Of a stretch of DNA of 43,578 bases, positions 1 through 9,322 are shown piece by piece (position 1 is the stretch's first letter; every line of letters begins with the position of its first letter). Origin of the DNA: Gemmatimonadota bacterium (lineage in GTDB: Bacteria; Gemmatimonadota; Gemmatimonadetes; Longimicrobiales; Gaopeijiaceae); assembly GCA_022822325.1 (NCBI GenBank), contig JAJEBW010000030.1:1-43578 (forward strand). The letters run 5' to 3'. The notes beneath the pieces are model-generated. The model had not been told where the DNA came from and ran no database searches. It saw only the letters and a list, made by a program, of their open reading frames with translations. The position numbers and the translations under genes are program-made.

Positions 1-1
1 C

Positions 2-97
2 TTCATCGAGCGTTACAACAACGGCTGGCTTCTGCAGCGGCACGGGTACATCACCCCGGCCCGTGCCCGCGAAAAGCTCAGCAGAAAGGCGGCCTGA
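2..97 (+). pseudogene. C-terminal end of an IS3/IS481-type transposase (cut by window edge)
   Basis: The open frame entering at base 2 reads FIERYNNGWLLQRHGY, then TPARAREKL, and stops at 95-97. This YN-x-WL-x-R-x-G-x-TP pattern is the usual end of the rve-type integrase core of IS3/IS481-like transposases. Only about 31 residues are visible, so it cannot be told whether the element is intact upstream. The sequence just after the stop probably contains the end of the insertion element, but its terminal repeat cannot be matched without the other end. Confidence 0.6.
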
Positions 98-266
98 TGT
101 TTAGGCCGTCCACTTGTCCAGGAAACCGGAACCGGTACACGTGTGTGCACCCCGTGCCAAAGATCCATACGCAGCGGATCATCCGGCCTGAAGAATCGGT
201 GCCGTCGATCGATCCTTCCGGTGCGGGCAAGCGCGGCCGCGAATCGTCGGTAAAGAGGTCAAACTC

Positions 267-923
267 GTGAATCGCACCCCGCGCGAAATCGTCGTCGCCG
301 CACTCGCCGCAGGCGGACCGGGCGCGACATTTGATCCGTTGCAGCTTCAGGTCCTGCTTTTCCTGATCGACCGGACTGTTCCCGACCGCATCGGCGGTCC
401 TTTCTTCGGTTTCCGGCCCGGCCCCCTGGGCCCGATCGATGACTTGATCTACCAACTGGTGGAAGAGATGGCCACTGCGGGCGACGCCGTCATCGACCGG
501 TCAGAGCCCACGACACTCTTTCGCCTCACGGACGCAGGCCACACCAAGGGTGAAGCCGTGTTGGCAACACTGGAACCCTCAGTCGCCGACTACTTCGGGC
601 GCGTGGCGCGGTGGACTCTATTGGTGCCGCATCGCCCGATGCTACGGTCTGTCTTCCACGCCTACCCGGAGATGGCGACGAAGTGCGTGGTGCCCGATTG
701 GGCGAAGAAGGCGCCGAAGAGACAGGCCACAGAGTACGGTTTGCATCCCTTCGCGGAGGGCTTCGTCAGGGCCTTCGATTTCTTCGGGTTCATGCGGCGG
801 CCACAACCACCGAAGCCCAAACCCAAGTCGGACGGGGAAGCAATCCGAAAGGTATGGCGCGATGTAGGCGGTTTCCTTGAGGACGCGATGGTCAAAGTCG
901 GAAAGTCGGAGGGGCTCTGGTGA
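267..923 (+). CDS. Winged-helix protein resembling SocA/Panacea (DUF4065)-like domains
   Basis: A 218-residue protein. Residues about 18-75 read like the start of a SocA/DUF4065-type winged helix: a helix (LQLQVLLFLID), an F-G-F-R-P-G-P-L-G-P-I turn, a helix (DDLIYQLVEEM) and an F-R-L-T-D-A-G strand-turn. The C-terminal half has an AYPEMA segment and a Pro/Lys-rich tail and has no assigned role. In characterised relatives this fold serves as an antitoxin or proteolysis adaptor. Here that is only a family hint, because no toxin is recognisable. The stop overlaps the GTG start of the next gene by 4 nt, so the two are probably co-translated. Family assignment is by pattern only. Confidence 0.55.
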   Translation: MNRTPREIVVAALAAGGPGATFDPLQLQVLLFLIDRTVPDRIGGPFFGFRPGPLGPIDDLIYQLVEEMATAGDAVIDRSEPTTLFRLTDAGHTKGEAVLATLEPSVADYFGRVARWTLLVPHRPMLRSVFHAYPEMATKCVVPDWAKKAPKRQATEYGLHPFAEGFVRAFDFFGFMRRPQPPKPKPKSDGEAIRKVWRDVGGFLEDAMVKVGKSEGLW

Positions 924-1513
924 GAGATTCCAGCGGAAAGGAGGGCGTCGATGGACGGGACAAGGGCGAATGCGAGCCAACGGCCTCGGTTGAGGCCAAA
1001 CCGACCGGAATGACTGCGCGGCAGCCCGAGCATCCGGTTGGCGAGGGTACCCCCGAACTGCCTGGATCCGGCCATGTCCAGTTTCAGGCTTCCGAGTACA
1101 TTGATGTTTCGACTGGCCCTTTGCCGCCTCCGACCTTCGTCCGATCGTACGAGGATACGCTCCCCGGCGCAGCCGACCGGATCCTCACGATCACGGAAAA
1201 GCAGCAAGACCACCGGCACTCAATGGAATCTGCCCGCCTCCAGAACGAGATCACGCTCCAACAGCGCGACCTGGCATTCGTCACCCGCGGCCAGTGGATG
1301 GGGTTTGTCTTCGGGATTCTGGCCCTCTTCGGCGCGGTGCTTCTGGTGATCGTGGGTCAATCGTTGGAGGGACTCACCGCCATGCTCCTTCCTGTCGCCA
1401 CGATCATTGGAATCTTCACGATGTCAAAGCGCATCCGTCCGCGCGCAGCCCAGCCGGAAGCCGACGACGACGATCCCGCGCCCCCCCCAAAACTGCCCAA
1501 CGGTCCCGAGTAG
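920..1513 (+). CDS. DUF2335-family predicted membrane protein
   Basis: A 197-residue protein starting at the GTG that overlaps the preceding stop (GTGA). The N-terminal 60 residues are polar and variable. The segment PLPPPTFVRSYEDTLPGAAD followed by RIL...EKQQDHRH matches the hallmark of DUF2335 proteins (PxPPPxxLxxYExxxPGAAxRIL...HR). Two hydrophobic stretches near residues 131-148 and 153-168 form a C-terminal hairpin ending in a positive MSKRIRPR and an acidic Pro-rich tail. DUF2335 proteins are of unknown function and are common in mobile and defence-like cassettes. The coupling with the winged-helix gene and position beside a transposase fragment and a decayed helicase fit an accessory cassette. 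Confidence 0.75.
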   Translation: MRDSSGKEGVDGRDKGECEPTASVEAKPTGMTARQPEHPVGEGTPELPGSGHVQFQASEYIDVSTGPLPPPTFVRSYEDTLPGAADRILTITEKQQDHRHSMESARLQNEITLQQRDLAFVTRGQWMGFVFGILALFGAVLLVIVGQSLEGLTAMLLPVATIIGIFTMSKRIRPRAAQPEADDDDPAPPPKLPNGPE

Positions 1514-1526
1514 GCCACCCGCCCCC

Positions 1527-2583
1527 ATGCCCGGCCGCCCTTCCTTCCTCGGCGCGGCCCCAACCGCCGGTCGCGGCAACGAGTTCCCCGCCACCCTATT
1601 CGAGCGCACCCTTCTCGCCTTGCGCAAGGAACGGGATATCTCTCGCTTTCCGGCCAGCCGCGCCCTGAAGCGCCTTCTCGCCATCGAAAAGTGGCTCGAC
1701 CGTCCCAACGTCGATGTCCGCCGCTACGTCGCGAAGTTCCTGCACGGAAAGGCCTTTCTATCTCTTCGGCGATCGCCACGATGCCCGCGCCGCGCTGGTC
1801 ACCTCGGCCAACCTGACCGCGGCCGGAATGTGGGACAATCTCGAACTCGGGCTCGTCCACTACGACCCGGAGGTCTCGAAGCGCGCAATCCGCTGGTTCG
1901 ACGAACTCTGGGAGCAGGCAACGCCGTACAAGGACGACCTCTACGACTTCCTCTTCCCCGATGTCGGGCTGTTGGATCCCCTGCGGAATCTTCCCTGGGG
2001 GATCGGAGCCGCCTTCCGGTAGGGACCGGACTCTCCGTCAAGAGGCGCGCCCGGGATCTTCTTTGCCTGCCGGGTCGGCGACGAACGCTACTGGCGCTAC
2101 ATCTCGGGCGACGATGTGATCTCCGAGCCTGCGCCGATTCTGCGGCGGATCAACCCGGGCGCCGCCGACGGCGTGGAGTCGCCGCCGAGCGAACTGGAGG
2201 CAGCGTGGGAGAAGGCGGTGGAATCGATTGTAGAGGAGCACAACGACGAGGTGGCCAAGGGCGATTCGCAGTCGGTGGGCCCGATCCAGAGGTGGGCGCT
2301 GAAGCTGTTGGCGGACCACACGGTCGCGATTCCGCATGGCGGCGGGGAGGCATTCGAGGCACTGCAGGTCGGACGCGGCCAACCGGTGCGCCGCGCTCTC
2401 GGCAGGGTGAAGCGTCTGCTGGAAGCCGGAGAACTGACCCGCTCCGGCGCGGCCAGGCGCATCGTGGAAGTCGTGCGGATCTTCGGACTAAGGAAGGTGA
2501 AGCGTTCCGAGGCCAAGGCGGAGACCACCCCGGCCAACGTGGGCGTCGTGTGCTGGTTGAAGGTCCAAAAAACGCAACCCTGA
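1527..2583 (+). pseudogene. Collapsed SNF2-type helicase with PLD-like N-terminal domain
   Basis: Three pieces of one helicase family remain. From 1527 (frame 3) comes an N-terminus that reaches VRRYVAKFLHGKAF. Near 1755-1760 the homology jumps to frame 1 with YLFGDRHDARAALVTSANLT, then NLELGLVHYDPEV and WFDELWEQA, ending at a TAG (2020-2022). The HxK and SANLT motifs are those of the phospholipase-D-like domain preceding SNF2 helicases. From about 2040, still in frame 1, the sequence resembles the far C-terminus of the same proteins (QRWALKLLAD, RRIVEVVRIFGL, GVVCWL). The whole ATPase core, several hundred residues, is absent. One frameshift, one stop and one large internal deletion make a functional product very unlikely. 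The distal part could still yield a 155-residue peptide from 2116. Confidence 0.75.
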
Positions 2584-2878
2584 CCCCCCCTCGCTGAAAT
2601 CCCCCTTGCTCTTGCGGAGCCCGGAAAACGCCCCTCCGCGGCCTGCGGCCCGCGGCCCGGGAGGAGGCCGGACAGGCAAGGCGCGGCCGCAACCCTCCTC
2701 TGGGGGCTGCCATCCCCGCCAGCGATCGCCGGGGGGCATTTCCGCTTTGGGCCGACCCGGGCACTTCCGCTCCGGCTCGACCGGGCTCGACGCCGCTCCT
2801 CCTTGCCCGCGCGCCCCCTTCCCGCCACACTTTGTGCGCCCGGATTTCACGCCCCTCATCCATTCGACCCCCCCGCCC

Positions 2879-4546
2879 ATGCTTTCCGACATCGAAATCG
2901 CGCAGGCTCACGACATCAGGCCCATCTCCGAGATCGCCGCCAAGATCGGTCTCGGTCCCGACGAAATCCTCCAGTACGGCCATTACAAGGCGAAGGTCCC
3001 TCTCGATGTGGTCCGCGCCCGTCCCGATCGCGGCGCCAGGCTGGTCCTCGTGACCGGATGCAGCCCCACGGCGGCCGGAGAGGGCAAGTCCACCACTTCC
3101 GTGGGATTGGCCGATGCGCTCACTCTGCGCGGACGCAACCCGGTTCTCTGCATTCGGGAGGCTTCGCTGGGGCCGGTCTTCGGGATCAAGGGCGGGGCGG
3201 CCGGGGGCGGCTGGTCGCAGGTCGTTCCCATGGAGGACATCAATCTCCACTTCACGGGGGACTTTCACGCGATCACGTCGGCGCACGCGCTCCTCTCGGC
3301 GATGCTCGACAACCATCTCTTCCGGCCCAACAGCACCGGACTGGACCACCGCCGCATCACCTGGGGACGCGCCGTCGACATGAACGACCGGGCGCTGCGC
3401 AAGGCGATCGTGGGACTGGGCGGACCCTTTGGGGGGATCCCGCGCGAGGACGGCTTCATGATCACGGCCGCCTCCGAGGTGATGGCGATCTTCTGTCTGG
3501 CGCGCGACCTGGCCGATCTGAAGCGGCGGCTGGGCAATGTCATCGTGGGCTACACGCGGAGCCGCGATCCGGTGCGCGCCCGCGACATCGGCGCCGAAAC
3601 CGCCATGACGATCCTCATGCGCGACGCGCTTCACCCGAATCTGGTGCAGACGCTGGGGGGAACGCCGGCCTTCGTTCACGGGGGACCCTTCGCCAACATC
3701 GCGCACGGCTGCAACTCGCTGATCGCGACCCGCGCGGGGCTCAAGCTGGGCGACATCGTGGTGACGGAAGCGGGCTTCGGAGCCGACCTGGGGGCCGAAA
3801 AGTTCTTCGACATCAAGTGCCGTCTGGGGGGACTGCGTCCCGACGCGGTGGCGATCGTCGCGACGATCCGCGCCCTCAAGATGAATGGCGGGGCATCGAA
3901 GGACTCGCTGGCAACCGAGGATCTGGGCGCGTTGCGGGCCGGAATGGAGAATCTCTACGGCCACGTCGAGAATGTGGCGAAGTTCGGGGTTCCGGCCGTG
4001 GTGGCGCTCAACCGCTTCGCGACCGACACGGGGGACGAGGTGGCGACGGTTCTGGACGGTTGCCGGGCGCGGGGGATCGCGGCGGTCGAGGCCGACCCGC
4101 ATGGGGGCGGGGGGGAAGGGTGCGTGGATCTGGCCGACGCCGTGTGGGAGATCGCCCGGAGCGGCGAGGCCGACTTCCGTCCTCTCTACCCCGACCACAT
4201 GCCGCTGCGCGAGAAGATCGAGGCGGTGGCGAAACGGATCTATGGCGCCGCCGGGGTGGACTTCGCGCCGGGCGTGACCGCCGAGCTGGAACGGCTGGAG
4301 TCGTTCGGACTGGCCGACGCGCCCGTCTGCATCGCCAAGACGCAGTACTCCTTCTCGGACAATCCGGCGCTGCTCGGTCGTCCGAGCGGCTTCCGCATCA
4401 CCGTGCGCGGGGCGACTCCCTCGGCCGGCGCGGGCTTCGTGGTCGTGAAGACCGGATCGATCATGACGATGCCCGGACTGGCGGCCAGACCCGCGGCCCT
4501 CAACATGACGATCGACGACGACGGAGTGATCGGGGGGCTGATGTAG
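2879..4546 (+). CDS. fhs: Formate-tetrahydrofolate ligase
   Basis: A 555-residue protein, the normal length for this family. It makes 10-formyl-tetrahydrofolate from formate, THF and ATP in the cytosol and feeds one-carbon metabolism. The start MLSDIEIAQ is followed by the typical I-x-E-I-A...YGHYKAK region. The nucleotide loop GCSPTAAGEGKSTTSVGL (residues about 60-77) corresponds to the family PT-x-x-GEGK-S/T-T-T signature. Later blocks FGIKGGAAGGGWSQV, FTGDFHAI and GEGCVDLA are also typical. It stands alone, about 300 bases downstream of the helicase remnant. The intervening 2584-2878 is GC-rich with no gene or clear terminator that I can see. No folD or formate dehydrogenase is in the window, so its metabolic direction is open. 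Confidence 0.95.
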   Translation: MLSDIEIAQAHDIRPISEIAAKIGLGPDEILQYGHYKAKVPLDVVRARPDRGARLVLVTGCSPTAAGEGKSTTSVGLADALTLRGRNPVLCIREASLGPVFGIKGGAAGGGWSQVVPMEDINLHFTGDFHAITSAHALLSAMLDNHLFRPNSTGLDHRRITWGRAVDMNDRALRKAIVGLGGPFGGIPREDGFMITAASEVMAIFCLARDLADLKRRLGNVIVGYTRSRDPVRARDIGAETAMTILMRDALHPNLVQTLGGTPAFVHGGPFANIAHGCNSLIATRAGLKLGDIVVTEAGFGADLGAEKFFDIKCRLGGLRPDAVAIVATIRALKMNGGASKDSLATEDLGALRAGMENLYGHVENVAKFGVPAVVALNRFATDTGDEVATVLDGCRARGIAAVEADPHGGGGEGCVDLADAVWEIARSGEADFRPLYPDHMPLREKIEAVAKRIYGAAGVDFAPGVTAELERLESFGLADAPVCIAKTQYSFSDNPALLGRPSGFRITVRGATPSAGAGFVVVKTGSIMTMPGLAARPAALNMTIDDDGVIGGLM

Positions 4547-4613
4547 GGGAGGCGCTGCACGCTCGAAGGGGGAACCGGCCCCGCGCGCGACGAAACCGCC
4601 GCCGAGCGGTGAG

Positions 4614-6203
4614 TTACGCCCCCCAGAGAATGATCCGCGCGTCTTCCCACCGACGCTCCTCGCGGAAGATCTTCTCGGACCAGGTGCGGCCTTCGCGCAT
4701 GTCGAAGACAACCAGGTGTCCGGCGTCGGCCCCGCAGAGGTCCATGTAGTCAGCCGTCTGCTCAAGTCCCGTCGCGACCGCCCGCCCATGCGACCGGCCC
4801 TGCCTGACCAGCTTGCACTCCACGACGAACCGCTGCTCGTTCCCGGCGCCGTCCGGCCAGGAAATCAGCAGATCGACTCGGCGGCTCCCCAGGGCGTACT
4901 CGCGCGAAACGCGGCCCCGGCCATTGATCACCCGGTGCAGGAAAGCCTGGAGAACGAGTTGCGGCCCAGCCTCGGTGTAGCGCGCGCGCTCCACCCAGTG
5001 CTCGGAGTTCCGTCGGAAAAAACCCTGGAACGCCGCCAGCAACCGGTCCATGTCGAGCCCGCCGTCCGCGTCGACATGCCAGGCGGTCCGCGGCTCCGCC
5101 ATCTCGTGCTGAAGCACCGAGGTCAGTTCGCGCGGCAGCACCTCGCTGTAGATCGGGTTGGCCACCCGCAACGACGGCCCCGGCCCGACCAGCCCCAGAT
5201 CGCGCACGTACCGGAAGTCCAACTCGCTGTAGCGTCCCGCTTCCCCGCTCAACAACGGCTCGATCACCCGGCGCACCCGCGGCTCGCGCAGCTTGGCGGC
5301 CAACTGGTCGATGTGGGTGTCGCGGCGGAGGATCAGCGCCTCGCGGGCATCGAAGACATCGCGCTCCGAGATGGGCTGGTCGCGCGCGATCAGTTGCGTC
5401 CCGCGGAAGCAGAGCTGCCTGGCCAGGGCATTCACCAGCCAGGGCTGTCCCCGCGTCTGTTCCCACAGGGCGTCCAACGCCGCGCGCTCGAGGGACTGGC
5501 CGGTCTCGACGGCGTGCTGGTCCAGCAGCGCCTCCACCTCGGTTCGGGTGAAGTCCCCCAGGCGCAGCGAGTCGGCCTTGATGTTGAAGGCGCTCCCCCC
5601 GGCGATGACCTCCTTCGCGGAATCCTCCCGAAAGCGGTAGTCCCGGACATCGCGCACGCCGCAGAGGATCACGCTGGCCGGAAAGCGTTCGGGGCGATCC
5701 GAGTAGCCGGAGCGCAGTTGACGAAGGACCGAGACCAGTGTATCGCCGACGAGCGCGTCCACTTCGTCGATGAGGAGAACGAGAGGGCGGGGATCGGCGG
5801 CGGCCCAGCGCGCGAGGAAGGTCAGCAGCGCGCCGTAGGGATTGCGACGCGGATCTGCGGAGCCATCGGCGGGGGGAACCGGCCCGATTGCGGGAATCGC
5901 GCGGGCCTGTTCGGCGAGCAGGCCGATGATGGCGCGAAGCGCGAGACCGACCTCTTCGCGGGCCGCCTGAGCAATCTCGACATTGACGTAGACGCACCGG
6001 AGCGCGCCCTCGGATCCGCCGTTCAGGAGATCGCGGAGCGCCAGCAGCGCCGAGGTCTTGCCGGTCTGGCGCGGGGCGTGCAGGACAAACCAGGCCTCGT
6101 CGCGGATCAGCCCGAGCACCTCGCCGAGATCGAGCCGTTCCAGCGGCGGAACGCAGTAGTCCCGCGCGGGCCGAACCGGTCCGGCCGTGTTGAATTTGCG
6201 CAT
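4614..6203 (-). CDS. AAA-like ATPase with C-terminal PD-(D/E)XK-like nuclease domain
   Basis: A 529-residue protein; the ATG at 6203 gives MRKFNTAGPVRP, the standard opening of this family. Residues 40-51 carry the Walker A loop (LHAPRQTGKTS) and 141-148 the Walker B strand (LVLLIDEVD); a VILCGVRDVRDYR block follows, as in AAA_35/archaeal-ATPase-like P-loop proteins. The C-terminal 90 residues hold a R-x-D-L-L strand followed by VVECK, the D...ExK pattern of a restriction-like nuclease core, and end in an Ile-Trp tail. Such proteins are widespread, have no established role, and are often linked to mobile or defence functions; that is only suggestive. It is convergent with fhs (67 bp gap) and divergent from the DUF4212 operon. 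Confidence 0.8.
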   Translation of the reverse strand: MRKFNTAGPVRPARDYCVPPLERLDLGEVLGLIRDEAWFVLHAPRQTGKTSALLALRDLLNGGSEGALRCVYVNVEIAQAAREEVGLALRAIIGLLAEQARAIPAIGPVPPADGSADPRRNPYGALLTFLARWAAADPRPLVLLIDEVDALVGDTLVSVLRQLRSGYSDRPERFPASVILCGVRDVRDYRFREDSAKEVIAGGSAFNIKADSLRLGDFTRTEVEALLDQHAVETGQSLERAALDALWEQTRGQPWLVNALARQLCFRGTQLIARDQPISERDVFDAREALILRRDTHIDQLAAKLREPRVRRVIEPLLSGEAGRYSELDFRYVRDLGLVGPGPSLRVANPIYSEVLPRELTSVLQHEMAEPRTAWHVDADGGLDMDRLLAAFQGFFRRNSEHWVERARYTEAGPQLVLQAFLHRVINGRGRVSREYALGSRRVDLLISWPDGAGNEQRFVVECKLVRQGRSHGRAVATGLEQTADYMDLCGADAGHLVVFDMREGRTWSEKIFREERRWEDARIILWGA

Positions 6204-6352
6204 GGCGACAAAGCTGGAAGCCGCCGTCGTCCGGGGCAAGCGCCCCGGCGTCCCCGGGGAGCCGCACTGGCGAAGCCCGCCGCACCGCGCCAACTTGGGA
6301 GCCGCAGCCGCCACCGCCGCCCTCTTCCCCCCACCCCCCCCAACCCCGCCCC

Positions 6353-6610
6353 ATGACCGACGCCGCCGCCTACTGGGCCCGCAATCTTCGCTATCTCGGC
6401 GTTCTTCTCGCGATCTGGTTCGTCGTCTCCTACGGCTGCGGGATCCTCTTCGCCGACGCCCTCAACGCGGTTCGCATTCCCGGCACCGGCTTCAAACTTG
6501 GCTTCTGGTTTGCGCAGCAGGGTTCGATCTACCTCTTCGTGGCGCTGATCTTCGTCTATGCCTGGCTGATGAACCGGCTCGACCGCGAGTTCGGAGTGGC
6601 CGAGGAATGA
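6353..6610 (+). CDS. DUF4212 small subunit of a sodium/substrate symporter
   Basis: An 85-residue protein with two membrane spans: residues about 15-35 (LGVLLAIWFVVSYGCGILF) and 51-73 (WFAQQGSIYLFVALIFVYAW). It ends with NRLDREFGV. The order YW..N...L and the FWFAQQGSI-Y-F-V motif are diagnostic of DUF4212, which almost always lies directly before a VC_2705-type symporter and is thought to be its partner. That gene follows 54 bp downstream. Transcription starts in the 150-bp divergent region shared with the ATPase gene; no clear promoter was identified. Confidence 0.93.
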   Translation: MTDAAAYWARNLRYLGVLLAIWFVVSYGCGILFADALNAVRIPGTGFKLGFWFAQQGSIYLFVALIFVYAWLMNRLDREFGVAEE

Positions 6611-6664
6611 CCCCTTCCGCCGCGGCCGCCCTGCGCGCACCCGACCCCCAGGCGCGCTGAAGCG

Positions 6665-8353
6665 ATGGACGTGCGTTTCTGGACCTTCGCGATGGTGGGG
6701 ATTTCCTTTGCCCTGTACATCGGAATTGCAATCTGGTCGCGGGCTGGCTCCACGCGCGAGTTCTATGTGGCGGGCACGGGGGTGTCGCCGCTCGCGAACG
6801 GAATGGCCACGGCGGCGGACTGGATGTCGGCGGCTTCGTTCATCTCGATGGCCGGGCTGATCTCGTTCATGGGCTACGACGGCTCGGTCTATCTGATGGG
6901 GTGGACCGGCGGCTACGTGCTCCTGGCGATGCTGCTGGCGCCCTATCTGCGGCGATTCGGGGCCTACACCGTGCCGGATTTCGTGGGCGAGCGCTACTAC
7001 TCGCAGATTGCGCGGGTGGTGGCGGTGGCGTGCGCGATCTTCGTTTCGTTCACCTATGTGAGCGGCCAGATGCGCGGCGTGGGGATCGTCTTCAGCCGCT
7101 TTCTCGAGGTCGAGGTTAGCGTGGGGGTGCTGATCGGGATGGCGATCGTCCTCTTCTACGCCGTGCTGGGGGGAATGAAGGGGATCACCTACACGCAGGT
7201 GGCGCAGTATTGCGTGCTGATTTTCGCCTACATGGTGCCGGCGATCTTCCTGGCGGTGACGCTCTCGGGGACGCTGGTTCCGCAACTGGGCTTCGGTGGC
7301 GCCGATCCGGCGAGCGGAGTCCATCTGCTGGACAAACTGGACGGACTGCACCGCGAGCTCGGCTTCACTCCCTACACCGACGGCACCAAATCGACGATCG
7401 ACGTGTTCTTCATCACGGCCGCGCTGATGGTCGGCACGGCGGGCCTGCCGCACGTCATCATCCGCTTCTACACGGTGCCGCGGGTGCGGGACGCGCGCAT
7501 CTCGGTCGGCTGGGCGCTCCTCTTCATCGCGATCCTCTACACGACGGCGCCGGCGGTGGCGGTCTTTGCGCGGGCCAACCTCCTCGACACGGTGGCGGGA
7601 CAACCCTACGCGGAGATGCCCGAATGGTTCAGCAAATGGGAGGACACGGGCCTGATCGCCTTCGACGACCGCAATGGGGACGGCCTGATTCAGTATGTGG
7701 GCGACCCGGAGGCGAACGAGCTGACGATCGACCGCGACATCATGGTGCTGGCGAACCCGGAGATCTCGCGGCTGCCGAACTGGGTGACGGGGCTGGTGGC
7801 GGCGGGGGGATTGGCGGCGGCGCTCTCGACGGCGGCGGGACTGCTCCTGGTCATCTCGTCGGCGATCAGTCACGACCTCCTGAAGCGCACCTTCCGGCCC
7901 GGGATCTCGCAGCGGGGCGAACTGATCGCGGCGCGGCTGAGCGCGGTGGCCGGGGTCGGAATCGCGGCGCTCCTGGGAATCTATCCTCCGGCCTTTGTGG
8001 CCCAGACGGTGGCCTTCGCCTTCGGTCTCGCGGCCTCGTCCTTCTTCCCGGCGATCATCCTGGGAACCTTCACCCGCACCATGAACCGCGAGGGCGCGGT
8101 GGCGGGAATGATCTCGGGAATCACCCTGACGGCGGCCTACATCTTCTACTTCCGCTTCTGGAATCCGGCGGCCGACACCCCCGAAAACTGGTGGTTCGGC
8201 GTCTCCCCCGAGGGGATCGGCACGGTGGGAATGCTGCTGAACTTCGCTGTCGCGCTGACCGTTTCGCGCTTCACGCCTTCGCCCCCGGCGAGCGTGCGGG
8301 AGCTGGTGGAGCGGATTCGAGTGCCGGGCGGAACGGGGCGGAACCTTCGATGA
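6665..8353 (+). CDS. VC_2705-family sodium:solute symporter (ActP-like)
   Basis: A 562-residue inner-membrane protein of the sodium:solute symporter family, subgroup VC_2705, related to acetate permease ActP. The N-terminus F-W-T-F-A-M-V-G-I is followed by an AGTGVSPLANGMATAADWMS block near residue 40, the substrate/sodium region. Around residue 335 is a periplasmic or cytoplasmic loop DDRNGDGLIQYVG with the D-x-N-x-D-G-x-I spacing of an EF-hand-like loop, followed by DIMVLANPEI and LAAALSTAAGLLLVISSAISHD, all usual for this subgroup. The likely substrate is a short-chain carboxylate, inferred from family only. It follows the DUF4212 subunit and its stop overlaps the next gene by 4 nt. Confidence 0.93.
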   Translation: MDVRFWTFAMVGISFALYIGIAIWSRAGSTREFYVAGTGVSPLANGMATAADWMSAASFISMAGLISFMGYDGSVYLMGWTGGYVLLAMLLAPYLRRFGAYTVPDFVGERYYSQIARVVAVACAIFVSFTYVSGQMRGVGIVFSRFLEVEVSVGVLIGMAIVLFYAVLGGMKGITYTQVAQYCVLIFAYMVPAIFLAVTLSGTLVPQLGFGGADPASGVHLLDKLDGLHRELGFTPYTDGTKSTIDVFFITAALMVGTAGLPHVIIRFYTVPRVRDARISVGWALLFIAILYTTAPAVAVFARANLLDTVAGQPYAEMPEWFSKWEDTGLIAFDDRNGDGLIQYVGDPEANELTIDRDIMVLANPEISRLPNWVTGLVAAGGLAAALSTAAGLLLVISSAISHDLLKRTFRPGISQRGELIAARLSAVAGVGIAALLGIYPPAFVAQTVAFAFGLAASSFFPAIILGTFTRTMNREGAVAGMISGITLTAAYIFYFRFWNPAADTPENWWFGVSPEGIGTVGMLLNFAVALTVSRFTPSPPASVRELVERIRVPGGTGRNLR

Positions 8354-9186
8354 GTCCCGAAGAGCGGCGGCCCGGCAGGAGTATCCGGAGGGCGGTCCGC
8401 CACCGGCGGCGATCCCTTCGGGCGATGCGGAGGGGTCTGGCGGCGCTGGCGCTGGCGATCTGTTCGGGCACGGCGGCGGTTCCCGCGCATCCGCAGACCG
8501 AGGTGCACTTCCAGTACGGCAACCTCGACAACCCCTTCGCGGGAACCACCTCTGGAACCGTCATACTCACTCTGCAGCACGCCTCGTTCTGGAGCTTGGG
8601 AGACAACTTCTACTTCGTGGACTTCAGCGACGACGGCGGCGACGACGGCTTCAACGAGTTCGACGCCTACGGCGAGTGGTACTCGAACTTCAGCCTGGGC
8701 AAGCTGGCCGGACGGGATCTCGGCTTCGGCCCGGTCGCCGATCTGGGCATCTTCGGCGGGCTGGCGATCGGCACCGACGCCAATGTCTTCAGTTGGCTGC
8801 CGGGCGCGCGGATTGCGTGGAGGCTGCCGGGATTCGTCTTCCTCAACACCGACCTGATGTACGCGATCGACGGAGGCAGAGGCGCGGATGGCGGAAGTCC
8901 GCCGGCGCTGGACGGCCGATTCGTCCTGGATGTGAACGGGCTGCTCCCCTTCCGCTTGGGCAGCCAGTCATTCGTGATCGCCGGCCACGCGGAGTACCAG
9001 ACCGCCACCGCCAACGAATTCGGCGCCGCGGTCCCGGCCTCGATCCTGGCGCAGCCGCAACTCCTCTGGGACATCGGCGGCGAGAACGGTCTCCTCGTGG
9101 GCGTCGAGTTCCAGTACTGGCGCAACAAGCTGGGAACCGACGCGGACGAGAGCGCGTTGCAGTTTCTGGGGGTGTGGCGGCTCTGA
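8350..9186 (+). CDS. Tsx-like outer-membrane channel protein
   Basis: A 278-residue protein if the overlapping ATG at 8350 is used. A second ATG at 8425 (residue 26) places a cleaner signal peptide (MRRGLAALALAICSG, likely cleavage after PAHP). The mature part begins with EVHFQYGNLDNPF and continues with alternating polar/aromatic strands (FYFVDFSDDG, FDAYGEWYSN, FVFLNTDLMYAID, LLVGVEFQYWRNK), ending LQFLGVWRL with C-terminal aromatic/hydrophobic residues as in a beta-barrel. The pattern is that of the nucleoside-specific channel (Tsx) family. Coupling to the symporter suggests one operon delivers one solute across both membranes. Whether the solute is a nucleoside or an acid cannot be decided. 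Confidence 0.75.
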   Translation: MSPEERRPGRSIRRAVRHRRRSLRAMRRGLAALALAICSGTAAVPAHPQTEVHFQYGNLDNPFAGTTSGTVILTLQHASFWSLGDNFYFVDFSDDGGDDGFNEFDAYGEWYSNFSLGKLAGRDLGFGPVADLGIFGGLAIGTDANVFSWLPGARIAWRLPGFVFLNTDLMYAIDGGRGADGGSPPALDGRFVLDVNGLLPFRLGSQSFVIAGHAEYQTATANEFGAAVPASILAQPQLLWDIGGENGLLVGVEFQYWRNKLGTDADESALQFLGVWRL

Positions 9187-9322
9187 GGCGTTGGGAGGAT
9201 GGGTCCGGGTGACCGGTCGGCATCGCCTTGCGGAAGCCGGGCGACCCGCGGACAAACAGCGAACGGCGTCACCCACGGACTGCCCGGGACCGGATCGCGG
9301 GAGAAGTCAGGAGAGGGTCGGG

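Noticed and set aside
2150..4789. Long minus-strand open frame opposite fhs
   Set aside because: Antisense to a clearly conserved fhs; composition is low-complexity Arg/Gly/His and it arises from high GC.
6607..6660. 17-codon frame between the DUF4212 and symporter genes (ATGA overlap)
   Set aside because: No ribosome site and Ala/Pro-rich; likely chance although it fits the gap.
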